A DNA stretch of 64,000 nucleotides, taken from Lujinxingia sediminis. GTDB taxonomy: Bacteria > Myxococcota_A > Bradymonadia > Bradymonadales > Bradymonadaceae. The position numbers were made by a program, and so were the translations under genes. Numbering within the stretch: position 1 is the first letter of the stretch; each line of letters starts with the position of its first letter. Shown in pieces: positions 45,294 to 53,445 of this stretch. The stretch is from the NCBI RefSeq assembly GCF_004005565.1, contig NZ_SADD01000002.1, positions 186,001-250,000 of the forward strand. Reading direction: 5' to 3'. The notes below the pieces were generated by a model. It had not been told where the DNA came from. It ran no database searches and worked only from the letters and a program-made list of their open reading frames with translations.

Positions 45294-45881
45294 ATGACCG
45301 ACGCCCGACTGACACACGACCTGGTAGACCGTTCCGGGAACATCTGCGAGCTCTGCGGCGCCCACCACGAGCTTGCCCCCTTCGGAGTGGCCCCCTTCGA
45401 GGCCGAGAGCGCCGAACACGCCGCCCTGCTCTGCGCCGGCTGCCGCACCCAGATCAGCGGCGAGGACGCCGAACTCGATCCGACCCACTGGTTCTGCCTG
45501 CAGGAGGCCATCTGGAGCCCGGTGGCACCGGTGCAGGTTTTGAGCTACCGGCTCTTGCACAGGCTGGCCCCCCGCGCCACCTGGGCGGCCGACCTGCTGG
45601 CCCAGGCCTACCTCCCCGACGAGGTGCTTGCCTGGGCCGAAGAGGGAATCCACACCCCCGACGATGACGCCCCGCGCACCCTCGACAGCAACGGCACCGA
45701 GCTCAGCGAGGGCGACGCCGTCACCCTGATCAAAGACCTCGACGTCAAAGGCACCTCCTTTGTGGCCAAGCGCGGCACCCTGGTCAAAGGCATCCACCTC
45801 ACCGACAACCCCGAACACGTCGAGGGCCGCGTCAACGGCACGGTGATCGTGCTCAAGACGATGTTTTTGAAGAAGGCCTGA
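45294..45881 (+). CDS. phnA: PhnA/YjdM-type zinc-ribbon protein
   Basis: A 195-residue member of the PhnA (YjdM) family. The C-terminal PhnA domain is strongly conserved: DSNGTELSEGDAVTLIKDLD, KGTSFVAKRGTLVKGI and NGTVIVLKTMFLKK. The N-terminal half carries a zinc ribbon (CELCGAHHEL, then CAGCRT) and a longer middle segment than E. coli YjdM (111 residues). Despite its name the family is not clearly required for phosphonate use; its role is unsettled. Starts at ATG 45294, with a GT-rich repeat following its stop. Confidence 0.92.
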   Translation: MTDARLTHDLVDRSGNICELCGAHHELAPFGVAPFEAESAEHAALLCAGCRTQISGEDAELDPTHWFCLQEAIWSPVAPVQVLSYRLLHRLAPRATWAADLLAQAYLPDEVLAWAEEGIHTPDDDAPRTLDSNGTELSEGDAVTLIKDLDVKGTSFVAKRGTLVKGIHLTDNPEHVEGRVNGTVIVLKTMFLKKA

Positions 45882-45894
45882 GCCGGCGGGGTCT

Positions 45895-46030
45895 CGCCGG
45901 GGGTTTGCGATATGGGGAGTTGGTGCGGGTGCCGGGGGTTCGCGGGTTGTGGTTGGGTGGTTGGGTGGTTGTGAGACGCCGGGGGTTTGCGATGTGGGTC
46001 GATTCGTGAGCGCGTTGGCGGGTTCGCGCG
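45895..46030 (+). repeat. GT-rich interspersed repeat 3' of phnA
   Basis: GGGTTTGCGATATGGGGAG, GGTTCGCGGGTTGTGGTTGG, GTGGTTGGGTGGTTGTGAG and GTGGGTCGATTCGTGAG follow one another, starting 14 bases after the phnA stop, G-rich strand in sense. Confidence 0.88.
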
Positions 46031-46036
46031 TTCGAG

Positions 46037-46168
46037 ATCCAGCCCGAGTTCGAGTTCGAGATCGAGATCGAGTTCGAGTTCCGGCCCGAGAGCACGCCCG
46101 AGATCGAGATCGAGATCGAGATCGAGTTCGAGTTCGAGTTCGAGTTCGAGTTCGAGATCGAGATCCAG
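46037..46168. repeat. Hexanucleotide GAGTTC/GAGATC satellite
   Basis: About 20 six-base units alternate GAGTTC and GAGATC, with two short interruptions (CCGGCCCGAGAGCACGCCC). Frames are open on both strands only because the repeat lacks stops. The following 46169-46480 is C-rich with degenerate CCCACCCGG-type repeats and no gene. Confidence 0.93.
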
Positions 46169-46486
46169 CCCCACCAGCCCTCCCCACCCACACGCTTCGC
46201 CCCATCCGAGCTCCGACAGCCCTCCAAAACCGAACCCCGAACGCCATTCCTCCCGGCTCACCTCCCCCCTGACCCGTACCGCCAACGCCATCCTACCCGG
46301 GTCACCTCCCCCCCGCTCCGTACCTTGAACGCTATCCCACCCGGCCCGCCTCCCCCAAACTGTACCTCGAACGGCTTCCGAGCGTAGCTAAGCCTCCCGG
46401 GCCGTCCCCTCTGCGATCGAGGAAGGCAGAATAGATGAGGGCATCGAACCCGTGAGTTACACAAAATACTTTACAGTCCCTTTTTT

Positions 46487-46560
46487 CCCTCCAGTTTGAC
46501 CACAAAATTTTCCTTCCAGTTTGACCACAAAATTTTCCTTCCAGTTTGACCACAAAACCA
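46487..46560. repeat. 25-bp tandem repeat, three copies
   Basis: CCAGTTTGACCACAAAA recurs three times at 25-base spacing, joined by TTTTCCTT. It lies in an AT-richer patch about 100 bases after the 3' end of the HNH gene. Confidence 0.92.
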
Positions 46561-46663
46561 GACGGCACGCGGGTTCCATCGGTGCTCACCACCAACGAGG
46601 CGTAAACGGCCAACCCCAACCCAAAAACCATCCCCATCACCCCAAAACCCTCACCCCAAAACA

Positions 46664-47254
46664 TCACCCATCCAACTGATGCCTCACATCATGACAAACA
46701 TGGCACAAGGTCACCAAATTACCTTCTGTATTCGAGCCCCCATCAGCGTGATGCTCGATATGATGAAGCTCAAGGTGCCGAGGATCCGACGGGTTCCACT
46801 CTTCATAAGTCCAACCGCAGTCCTGACATTGATAGCTGTCTCGTCGTAACACCTGGCGACGCGTACTATCCGAGATATATCGGTCATGGGCGGGGAGCTG
46901 ACGCTCATCTTCGAGCACGTAGATACCTGCCGCCAGATCAGGACGCCCGGAAAAGCGAGTAGAGATCGACCACCCCTCTTCCGTGCGCAGCTCCCGAACG
47001 CGCCGCGCCCACTCGGAGCCCTTTCTGGCGACATACTTGAGCTCTTCGCCGGTCACCTCTTCACCGACGTTGTGCCTTAAGTAGAGTAGAATTCGATCTT
47101 TGATCCCCAGGTCTTTGCGCTTACGGATATCGTTTGCCAATTTCCAACGCTTGGCGCCATTTCGATCTTGAGTGGTGCTGAGAAGAACATAGTCGTCGGG
47201 CCGCATAGCCTCGACGTCCACCCGGTCGAGCGGGAACTCTCCTTCTTCTTGCAT
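46664..47254 (-). CDS. HNH endonuclease, probable restriction enzyme
   Basis: A 196-residue nuclease. The N-terminal half has a winged-helix-like module (RILLYLRHNVGEEVTGEELK, SEWARRVRELRTEEGW). The C-terminal HNH domain has two zinc-binding CxxC pairs (CQDCG and CHVC) around the catalytic LELHHIEHHADGGSNTEGNL. ATG 47254 follows GAGG. With the cytosine methyltransferase upstream it forms a type II-like restriction-modification set; the gene order is methyltransferase, small protein, nuclease. GC content drops over this cluster, which suggests acquisition by transfer. The recognition sequence cannot be read from the protein. Confidence 0.88.
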   Translation of the reverse strand: MQEEGEFPLDRVDVEAMRPDDYVLLSTTQDRNGAKRWKLANDIRKRKDLGIKDRILLYLRHNVGEEVTGEELKYVARKGSEWARRVRELRTEEGWSISTRFSGRPDLAAGIYVLEDERQLPAHDRYISDSTRRQVLRRDSYQCQDCGWTYEEWNPSDPRHLELHHIEHHADGGSNTEGNLVTLCHVCHDVRHQLDG

Positions 47255-47284
47255 ATCCCTCGCCGTTATGCCGCTAACAATCGG

Positions 47285-47584
47285 CTACCCCTGTTCCACT
47301 CGTAACTCGCGAACCCTGCGCGCCCACTCGCTGATCCCGGCAACAGCCTTAAGCTCTTGTCCAGAAACGACCTGGCGCGGATAGTGCTGCAAATACTCCA
47401 ATATCCGCCCCCGTGCCGATTCACTTTGAAGCAAAGAGGTCCCCAATTTGCCCAGAGCCGCTTGCGCTGGTACCAGGGCCCGAACCTGGGCGCGAAGATC
47501 GTCGTTCTGAAGCTCGTGTTCAAACGCATCTAGCAACTCGAGAAGCTGTGCGCGCAGCTCCTCCGAAGTACGACGCTCACTCAT
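47285..47584 (-). CDS. Small winged-helix-like protein of the R-M cluster
   Basis: A 99-residue protein with a helical N-terminus and a C-terminal module (RILEYLQHYPRQVVSGQELK, SEWARRVRELRVEQG) that is clearly homologous to residues of about 55-95 of the downstream HNH nuclease. It overlaps the methyltransferase stop (ATGA). It ends in TAG exactly where the nuclease copy continues, and it is in the same frame as the nuclease, only ten codons before its ATG. It may be an independent specificity or control subunit, or the front part of a longer nuclease cut by a stop codon. Confidence 0.72.
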   Translation of the reverse strand: MSERRTSEELRAQLLELLDAFEHELQNDDLRAQVRALVPAQAALGKLGTSLLQSESARGRILEYLQHYPRQVVSGQELKAVAGISEWARRVRELRVEQG

Positions 47585-48816
47585 AAATAACCTTTACCTA
47601 CATCTTCACCCAAGAGCTCTTGAAAAAGAGCGTTCGTGTTATCCACGTATGTTTTTGTCGTTTGTCCACTTAACGTGCGCTGAACTTCATTCGCAATGGC
47701 CTCGGCAAGTAGTGGGGGCACCGCATTTCCAATTTGAGTGGAGAGCGCATTGCGTGCCTTTCCGCAAAACACGAAGTCATCTGGAAAAGACTGGAGCCTC
47801 GCCCCTTCTCTCAGGGTTATAGGCCGATGTTGGACCGGGTGCAGGTACCGCCCTTTCTCCGGTTTATAAAACTCGGTCCGGACGGTAACGGAGGGCTTAT
47901 CCCACCACAGACGCCCGAAGAGATCGGTGCCGCCGGACTTCTTCTTTTTCCAGCAATTCGGCGTGATATCAGGTCGATTGGCCAACAGATCAAATCGATT
48001 CCCGCCGGGAGGCACTGCTTTATAGCGCTCCATGCTCTTCGCGGTCGGATTACGATTTACATGCAGGTCATGGACCCCTCGTCGTTTAACGACGTCGCCT
48101 TCCGGCTCAGGCAAATCTCCAATCGCGTCTTTAACCGTTCGCCAGGGCCGAAGACCCAGCTCTTCACGACGTTGAGCAGACACGTTCTTCAACACACTTG
48201 GATTCAGGTGGGAGGGGCGAGGAAGCGAGATGGGGCCCACCCGAGATGCCATCAAAATCGTGCGATGACGCAGCTGGGGCGCACCATAATCCGCCGCCGT
48301 CAGCACGTGCGCCGTGACGTGAGCGAAACCCAGCTCACGAAGGCGCTCAAGGATCTGCTGAAACTCCGGCGAGGATATGAGCTGACGGACGTTCTCCATG
48401 ACGACGACTCGGGCTCCCGATAGCCGCACCGCCTCCATGAAGTACCACCAGAGTTCGCGCCGCTCATCGCCCGCTTTTTTCTTGTTTAACAGCGAGAACC
48501 CCTGGCAGGGGGGCCCCCCGATCACGACGTCGGCTGCGGGCACATCGACGCCCGCTTCAAAAAGCTCGCGAACATCCGCGCATACCGAGTGTGCACCATC
48601 GGCGTCGAAATTCGCGCGATACGAGTCGATCGCATTCGCGTCGTAATCAACAGCCCAGACGGGCTCAAATCGGCCGTGAATCTCCTCTCTCGTGGACGTC
48701 GGTTTGACGAAACCGAGCGTCATCCCGCCACATCCGCTGAACACATCGACCACCCGATAGGTTTCAACGGTCTCGGAGAGCAACGAAATCTGTTCCGGTA
48801 AGGTTGTTTCCATCAT
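47581..48816 (-). CDS. DNA (cytosine-5) methyltransferase
   Basis: A 411-residue C5-methyltransferase. Motif I is VVDVFSGCGGMTLGF, the catalytic motif IV is VIGGPPCQGFSLL, motif VI is VVMENVRQL, motif VIII is LRHRTILM, and motifs IX/X are REGARLQSFPDDF and QIGNAVPPLLAEAI. The target-recognition region lies at about 220-320. Start ATG 48816 or 48813. It is the first gene of a three-gene restriction-modification cluster and protects host DNA from the HNH nuclease by methylating the same site (inference). Confidence 0.95.
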   Translation of the reverse strand: MMETTLPEQISLLSETVETYRVVDVFSGCGGMTLGFVKPTSTREEIHGRFEPVWAVDYDANAIDSYRANFDADGAHSVCADVRELFEAGVDVPAADVVIGGPPCQGFSLLNKKKAGDERRELWWYFMEAVRLSGARVVVMENVRQLISSPEFQQILERLRELGFAHVTAHVLTAADYGAPQLRHRTILMASRVGPISLPRPSHLNPSVLKNVSAQRREELGLRPWRTVKDAIGDLPEPEGDVVKRRGVHDLHVNRNPTAKSMERYKAVPPGGNRFDLLANRPDITPNCWKKKKSGGTDLFGRLWWDKPSVTVRTEFYKPEKGRYLHPVQHRPITLREGARLQSFPDDFVFCGKARNALSTQIGNAVPPLLAEAIANEVQRTLSGQTTKTYVDNTNALFQELLGEDVGKGYL

Positions 48817-49137
48817 CGCTATCCTGCAAGTTCGGGTTGATGTTGGGATATCCTAAAAACTGAACACAAAGTCAGTCCAACCTAGAAGATATGAACACCG
48901 ACCCAGGGACGTCCACCGCAACACCGGCGTGTCGCTCCTAACGCATCGGTGCCAAATTCTCCAGAGACGATCGAGCAGTCGGCCGTCGTTCGGTAGCGCG
49001 CGACCGGCGCGGAACCCTTTGAATGTAGAAACACGACAGACTGCCACAAACACTGGTGCGTCCGACCACACGCTTCACCCCGCCCGAGCTCCGCTGAGCC
49101 TTCCGGCCCGGACCGCCCCCTGCCCCCCGGGCTGTCC

Positions 49138-49320
49138 GCCCCCCTCCCCTGCCAGACGCCCTCTGGCCTTGCAGGGGGTCCAACCCCCTCCCCTGCCAGA
49201 CACCCTCTGGCATCGGAGCCTTAGTAAGCCTCCGGGACCAGAGGGCCTCTGGCATCGGAGCCTTAGTAAGCCTCCGGAACCAGAGAGCCTCTGCCGCCGG
49301 AGGGGGTCCAACCCCCTGCG
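49138..49320. repeat. Short imperfect repeats with hairpins
   Basis: AGGGGGTCCAACCCCCT (a hairpin) occurs at 49173 and 49301. TCGGAGCCTTAGTAAGCCTC occurs twice, 42 bases apart (near 49213 and 49255). CTCCCCTGCCAGAC occurs twice. The rest of 48817-49615 contains a GT-rich element (49432) and no convincing gene. Confidence 0.85.
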
Positions 49321-49429
49321 AGGTGGAGCCACCTCCGAGCCCGCGCACAAAAGGCCCCCGGCATCGCGCGAGGGGCCTTGTTGAACGCAGGTCCGACGCC
49401 ATGCTGTGTTTTATGGGAGAAGGGGCCGG

Positions 49430-49505
49430 GGTTCGCGATGTGGGTCGATTTGGGTGGGCGGCCGGGGAGGCGCGGGTTGTGATTGGGGGGGCAGGTAGTT
49501 GGGGA
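49430..49505 (+). repeat. GT-rich interspersed repeat (diverged copy)
   Basis: GGGGTTCGCGATGTGGGTCG followed by GCGCGGGTTGTGATTGGGGG. Unlike most copies it lies upstream of a gene (the flavodoxin at 49616). Confidence 0.75.
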
Positions 49506-49615
49506 GCACCGGGGCGCTCGGCACCGTGCCTAGATTTCGCTCAGAGCACCCTTTGTACTCCGGGGTGCGGGCATTGATGCCTTAACGCGCTTCCCCCTTA
49601 GAAGGAGGTACTCCC

Positions 49616-50206
49616 GTGGCACACCAGAACACCATCGCCTTGATCTACAGCAGCCAGGAAGGCCAGACCGAGAAGATCGCCGGGCATCTGGCCGACTACT
49701 TTAAAAACAAAGCGTATCCCGTCGAACTTCTGGATGTGGACGACATCCCCGACGACTTCTCTGCGGACGCCTACGCCGGGGTGATTCTCGGCGGCTCCAT
49801 TCATATCGGGCGTTTCTCAAAAACGCTGATACGTTTTGCCAAAGCGAATCGTCACGCGTTGAACCAGGTGGCAAACGCCTTCTTTTCGGTGAGCCTCTCG
49901 GCGGCCGGAGACGACGACGAGAGCCGCCAGGAGGTGCACCACTACTTCGACGTCTTTTGGGAAGCGACCGGCTGGCAGCCGATACTTATGGCGGCCTTCG
50001 CCGGCGCGATGCCCTTCTCGCGCTACGGCTTTATGAAACGCATGATCATGCGCTCGGCCGGGCGCCGGGCCGAAGGCGGCGAGAAACTCGATACGAGTAA
50101 AGACTACGAGTACACCGACTGGGCTTCGGTCGACGCCTTCGGCGACCATTTTATCGACCAGCTCGCGACCCGGCAGACCCACTCGGAAGCACCGAGTGCG
50201 CCGTGA
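49616..50206 (+). CDS. hemG: Flavodoxin-domain protein, HemG-like protoporphyrinogen oxidase
   Basis: A 196-residue FMN protein of the HemG (menaquinone-dependent protoporphyrinogen IX dehydrogenase) group. The FMN loop is YSSQEGQTEKIA, followed by GVILGGSIHIGRF and the late DYEYTDWASVDAF typical of HemG. GTG 49616 follows a strong AAGGAGGT. HemG oxidises protoporphyrinogen in heme synthesis. Here it sits beside the heme uptake genes, which fits. Other flavodoxin roles are possible. Confidence 0.82.
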   Translation: MAHQNTIALIYSSQEGQTEKIAGHLADYFKNKAYPVELLDVDDIPDDFSADAYAGVILGGSIHIGRFSKTLIRFAKANRHALNQVANAFFSVSLSAAGDDDESRQEVHHYFDVFWEATGWQPILMAAFAGAMPFSRYGFMKRMIMRSAGRRAEGGEKLDTSKDYEYTDWASVDAFGDHFIDQLATRQTHSEAPSAP

Positions 50207-50211
50207 GTGGA

Positions 50212-50400
50212 GCGCCGGGGGTTTGCGATGTTGGGAGTTGGTGCGGGACGTCGGGGTTCGCGGGTTGTGGTTAGGTGGTTGCGGGACGTAGGAGGTCCGC
50301 GAGGGTTGGGAGGTTTGTGGTTAGGTGGTTGTGGGGCGCCGGGGGTTCGCGATGTGGGTCGATTCGTAATGATCGGTTGGGGTTCGCGAGTTCGCGGTCG
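50212..50400 (+). repeat. GT-rich interspersed repeats 3' of hemG
   Basis: Starting about six bases after the hemG stop: GGGGGTTTGCGATGTTGGGA, GGTTCGCGGGTTGTGGTTAG, a second GGTTTGTGGTTAGGTGG and GTGGGTCGATTCGTAATG. The G-rich strand is in the hemG sense direction. Confidence 0.88.
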
Positions 50401-50429
50401 AGGTCGAGCCCCCCCGACGCACACCATCC

Positions 50430-51473
50430 TCAGAGCGCGTGCGCCAGCTCCCGCCAGGCTCCAATCTCCGGAATCCCCGGCTTGCGGGCCCCGAAGAAGA
50501 GGGCGATGACCTCGCCATCCTTATCGAAGACCTCCAGGGCGGTGACGTCGCCGTCGACGGTGGGTTTGGTGACCACCCAGGCCTGGGCGATGTCGCCGTC
50601 TTTGAGGTGCAGGTTAAACGCCGGGTCGAGCACGTTGAACCACTCTCCGGTGCGCACGAGCTTGTTGACCTGGCCGCTGTAGATCTGGATGCAGCCCTTG
50701 CTGCCCACGAACACCATGATGGGGAGCTCCTGCTCGCGGGCCTTCTCGAGCACGGTGACCGCGCTCTCGTTGCTGACCTTGCGGGCGTAGCCCTCGGGGG
50801 CCAGGCGCATGGCCTGGGTGCGGGTCACGCCGAACTCGCGCAGCATGCCGAAGAAGTCGTGGGTGTCTTGAAGCTCGCGCCAGGTCGTCTCAAAAGCCTC
50901 CCGATCGATCTCGGCGTCGGGAGTCTCCGGGTCTTTTGCTTTTTTGGTCTTCGCTTCCAGGTGGGGAGTCTGGTCGGCGGCGGTGTGCTCCTGAACGAAA
51001 GAATCCCAGGCGGCCTCGTCGCTCTTTTTGGTCAGGTAGACCTTGTGCACGGCGGTGCCGTCGATGTCGAAGAACTGCAGGCTCTTGCGCACGCCGTTGC
51101 GGAAGGGAACTTCCACCGCAAAGCCGTGATGCCAGGACCACATAAAGAGGCGCAGATCGATCATCGGGTTGAGCACAAGGCCAGCCTGCCCGTCAAAGGA
51201 GATATCTTCGTAGCGACCGTGCACCTCGTGCACCGCCGACGCGTTGCGGGTGAGCGCCATGACCTCACCAAAGGCCTCAAAGCCCTTGATCATCTCCTTA
51301 AAATCCCCCTCCAGGCGCACCACGCCCTGGCCTACCTGGCTGGCGAGGAGCTCGCCCTCGCTCACACCGAGGCGCTCGGCGGCGCGGCGAGCGCGGATGG
51401 TGGGCTCGTTCTCTTTGAGGGCGAGGAGCTGGTTGAGAAGGTGCGAGGATTCGGTGGTGTGGGTGTTTAGCAT
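50430..51473 (-). CDS. hmuS: Hemin-degrading/hemin-transport factor HmuS
   Basis: A 347-residue member of the HemS/ChuS/HmuS family: two structural repeats, each with a conserved strand-turn seen here as RNASAVHEVHGRYEDI and GSKGCIQIYSGQVNKL. His residues in VHEVHGRY and the MWSWHHGF segment are candidate heme contacts. It binds and may degrade imported heme in the cytosol. The start overlaps the hmuV stop by seven bases (ATGCTAA), so it is the last gene of the hmuTUVS operon. Confidence 0.93.
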   Translation of the reverse strand: MLNTHTTESSHLLNQLLALKENEPTIRARRAAERLGVSEGELLASQVGQGVVRLEGDFKEMIKGFEAFGEVMALTRNASAVHEVHGRYEDISFDGQAGLVLNPMIDLRLFMWSWHHGFAVEVPFRNGVRKSLQFFDIDGTAVHKVYLTKKSDEAAWDSFVQEHTAADQTPHLEAKTKKAKDPETPDAEIDREAFETTWRELQDTHDFFGMLREFGVTRTQAMRLAPEGYARKVSNESAVTVLEKAREQELPIMVFVGSKGCIQIYSGQVNKLVRTGEWFNVLDPAFNLHLKDGDIAQAWVVTKPTVDGDVTALEVFDKDGEVIALFFGARKPGIPEIGAWRELAHAL

Positions 51474-52291
51474 GGTGTTGCCTCCGTTGCTGGGTGAGTG
51501 CGTCGGTCCCCGAGCACGACGACCTGGAGGGCGCCGGTGCGGGGGTGGTCGACGATGTCGGCGTCGACCCCGAAGTGGGTTGCGAGTAGGTCGGTGGTTA
51601 AAACGTGGTGCGGGGCGCCGATGGCCTGAAGCTGCCCCCGAGCCATCAGGGCGATGGTGTCGGCGAAGCGGGCGGCCAGGTTGAGATCGTGCAGCACGCA
51701 GATCACGCCCACGCCCAGCTCGCAGAACTCCCGGGCGACCCGCAGCGCGGCGAAGGCGTGGGCGACATCGAGCTGGGAGGTAGGCTCGTCGAGCAGCAGG
51801 TAGCGCGGATCGTCACGCTCCGGGCCGACCTGGGCTAAGACACGCGCAACATGCACCCGCTGGCGCTCCCCGCCCGAGAGTGTGGTGTAGGCGCGCTCGG
51901 CCAGGTGCTCGATGCCCACAAGGCGCAGGCAATCCCGGGCGATCACCTCATCGACCCGGCCGGGCTGACCGCCGTTGAGAGGCTGGCGGCCCATCAGCAC
52001 CACGTCGATGACCGGGAAGGGAAAGGTCAGCGCGGGCGACTGCGGCAGGAGCGCGCGTTTTCTGGCCAGTTGGTCGAGACGCCAGCGATGCAGCGCGCGA
52101 TCATCGAGTTCGACCTGCCCCGACTCTCCACGAAGCTCGCCGGAGAGCGCCCCGAGGAGCGTGGATTTTCCGGCGCCGCTGGGGCCCACCACGGCCAGAA
52201 ACTCACCGGGGCGCACCCCGAGGCTGATGTTCTCGACGATCGTGTTACCCCCCAGGCGCACGCTCAGGCTTTTCGCGCAAAGATCACTCAT
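51467..52291 (-). CDS. hmuV: Heme ABC transporter ATPase HmuV
   Basis: A 274-residue ABC ATPase of the iron/heme importer type. Walker A: VGPSGAGKSTLLGAL. Signature: LSGGERQRVHVARVL. Walker B: YLLLDEPTSQLD. H-loop: ICVLHDLNLAAR. ATG 52291 has GAGG upstream. It powers heme entry with HmuU and lies 51 bases downstream of hmuU. Confidence 0.95.
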   Translation of the reverse strand: MSDLCAKSLSVRLGGNTIVENISLGVRPGEFLAVVGPSGAGKSTLLGALSGELRGESGQVELDDRALHRWRLDQLARKRALLPQSPALTFPFPVIDVVLMGRQPLNGGQPGRVDEVIARDCLRLVGIEHLAERAYTTLSGGERQRVHVARVLAQVGPERDDPRYLLLDEPTSQLDVAHAFAALRVAREFCELGVGVICVLHDLNLAARFADTIALMARGQLQAIGAPHHVLTTDLLATHFGVDADIVDHPRTGALQVVVLGDRRTHPATEATPC

Positions 52292-52342
52292 GGCTGGCCT
52301 CGTCGCGCATCGCTAAGCCCTTGCTTTTCGGGTCCAAAAACA

Positions 52343-53443
52343 TCAGCGCCCTCCTTTGAGCTGGCGGGTCAGAAGCCACAGAAAGAAGGGCGCGCCGATA
52401 AGCGAGGTGATCACCCCGATGGGAAGCTCGGCCGGAGCGGCCACCGTGCGGGCCAGCGCGTCGGCCCCCACCAGGAGGGCCGCGCCGAGCAGGGCCGAGC
52501 CCGGGAGCACCAGGCGATGATCGGCCCCACCGGCAAGCCTCAAAAGATGCGGGACCACCAGGCCCACAAAGCCGATCATGCCCGCAAAGCCCACGCTCGC
52601 ACCGACGGCCAGCGCGCTCAGCGCCACCACGCGCTTTTTGACGCGGTCGGCGTCGATGCCCAGATGAAAGGCCTCCGACTCGCCAAGGAGCATGGCGTTG
52701 AGCTGGCGCTGCTGCGAGAGCAGAAGCCCGATGGCGAGGAGCGCCACCGGGGTGGCCAGCATCAAAGTCTTCCAGCTCGCGGTGGTCAGGCTCCCCAGGG
52801 TCCACAGGGTGAAGTCGCGAAGCTCGGTGTCGCTCGACGCGTAGATCAGAAGTCCCAGCCCGGCGCCGCAGAACGCGTTGATGGCGATGCCCGCCAGGAG
52901 CATGGTGGCCACGTCGGTGCGGCCGCCACGGGTGGCCAGGCGATATACGATGGAGGTGGCGATGAGGCCGCCCACGAAACCTGCGGCCGGGACCATCGCG
53001 CCGGCCAGCCAGCCGGCCGCCATCCCCGAGAGAGAGCCGCCGAACATCATCGCGCAGGCCACCCCCAATGAGGCGCCGCTGGAGACGCCGATAAGCCCCG
53101 GGTCGGCCAGGGGATTGCGAAAGATCCCCTGCAACGCCGCGCCGCTCACTCCCAGGGTCGCACCGACCAGCGCGCCAAAAAGCACGCGCGGGGCGCGGAT
53201 CGTGCCCACCACCGCCAGGTGCATCGCGTCGGCCTGGCCGCTCTTGAAGAGGAGCGCCATCAGCGCCGCCCATACCTCCCCCGGAGCGATGGCGACGGCG
53301 CCGGCGCCCAGGCTGAGAAGTCCCACCAGCGCCAGCACTCCGCCCAGGCCGACCAGCGAAGCCCTGCGGCGCCGCGCCCGCTCGGAGGCACGCGCGCCGG
53401 GCGCCGTGCCCACCTCGGGGCTATGAGAGATCGCCGCGCTCAT
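52343..53443 (-). CDS. hmuU: Heme ABC transporter permease HmuU (FecCD family)
   Basis: A 366-residue BtuC/FecCD-type permease with about ten membrane helices. The family motifs ALVGATLGVSGAALQGIFRN, NPLADPGLIGVSSGASLGVA and FVGLVVPHLLRL are present. A 30-residue basic N-terminus precedes helix 1. ATG 53443 lies two bases after the hmuT stop. Confidence 0.95.
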   Translation of the reverse strand: MSAAISHSPEVGTAPGARASERARRRRASLVGLGGVLALVGLLSLGAGAVAIAPGEVWAALMALLFKSGQADAMHLAVVGTIRAPRVLFGALVGATLGVSGAALQGIFRNPLADPGLIGVSSGASLGVACAMMFGGSLSGMAAGWLAGAMVPAAGFVGGLIATSIVYRLATRGGRTDVATMLLAGIAINAFCGAGLGLLIYASSDTELRDFTLWTLGSLTTASWKTLMLATPVALLAIGLLLSQQRQLNAMLLGESEAFHLGIDADRVKKRVVALSALAVGASVGFAGMIGFVGLVVPHLLRLAGGADHRLVLPGSALLGAALLVGADALARTVAAPAELPIGVITSLIGAPFFLWLLTRQLKGGR

Positions 53444-53445
53444 GC

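Noticed and set aside
45608-46291. Frames on both strands over the GAGTTC/GAGATC satellite
   Set aside because: Hexamer repeats lacking stops give Arg/Ser or Asp/Leu runs; no initiation site and part overlaps phnA.
48938-49402. 154-residue minus-strand frame with RRLTKAPMPE repeats
   Set aside because: It arises from the 42-bp repeat in a non-coding stretch, with no ribosome binding site and codon use unlike neighbours.
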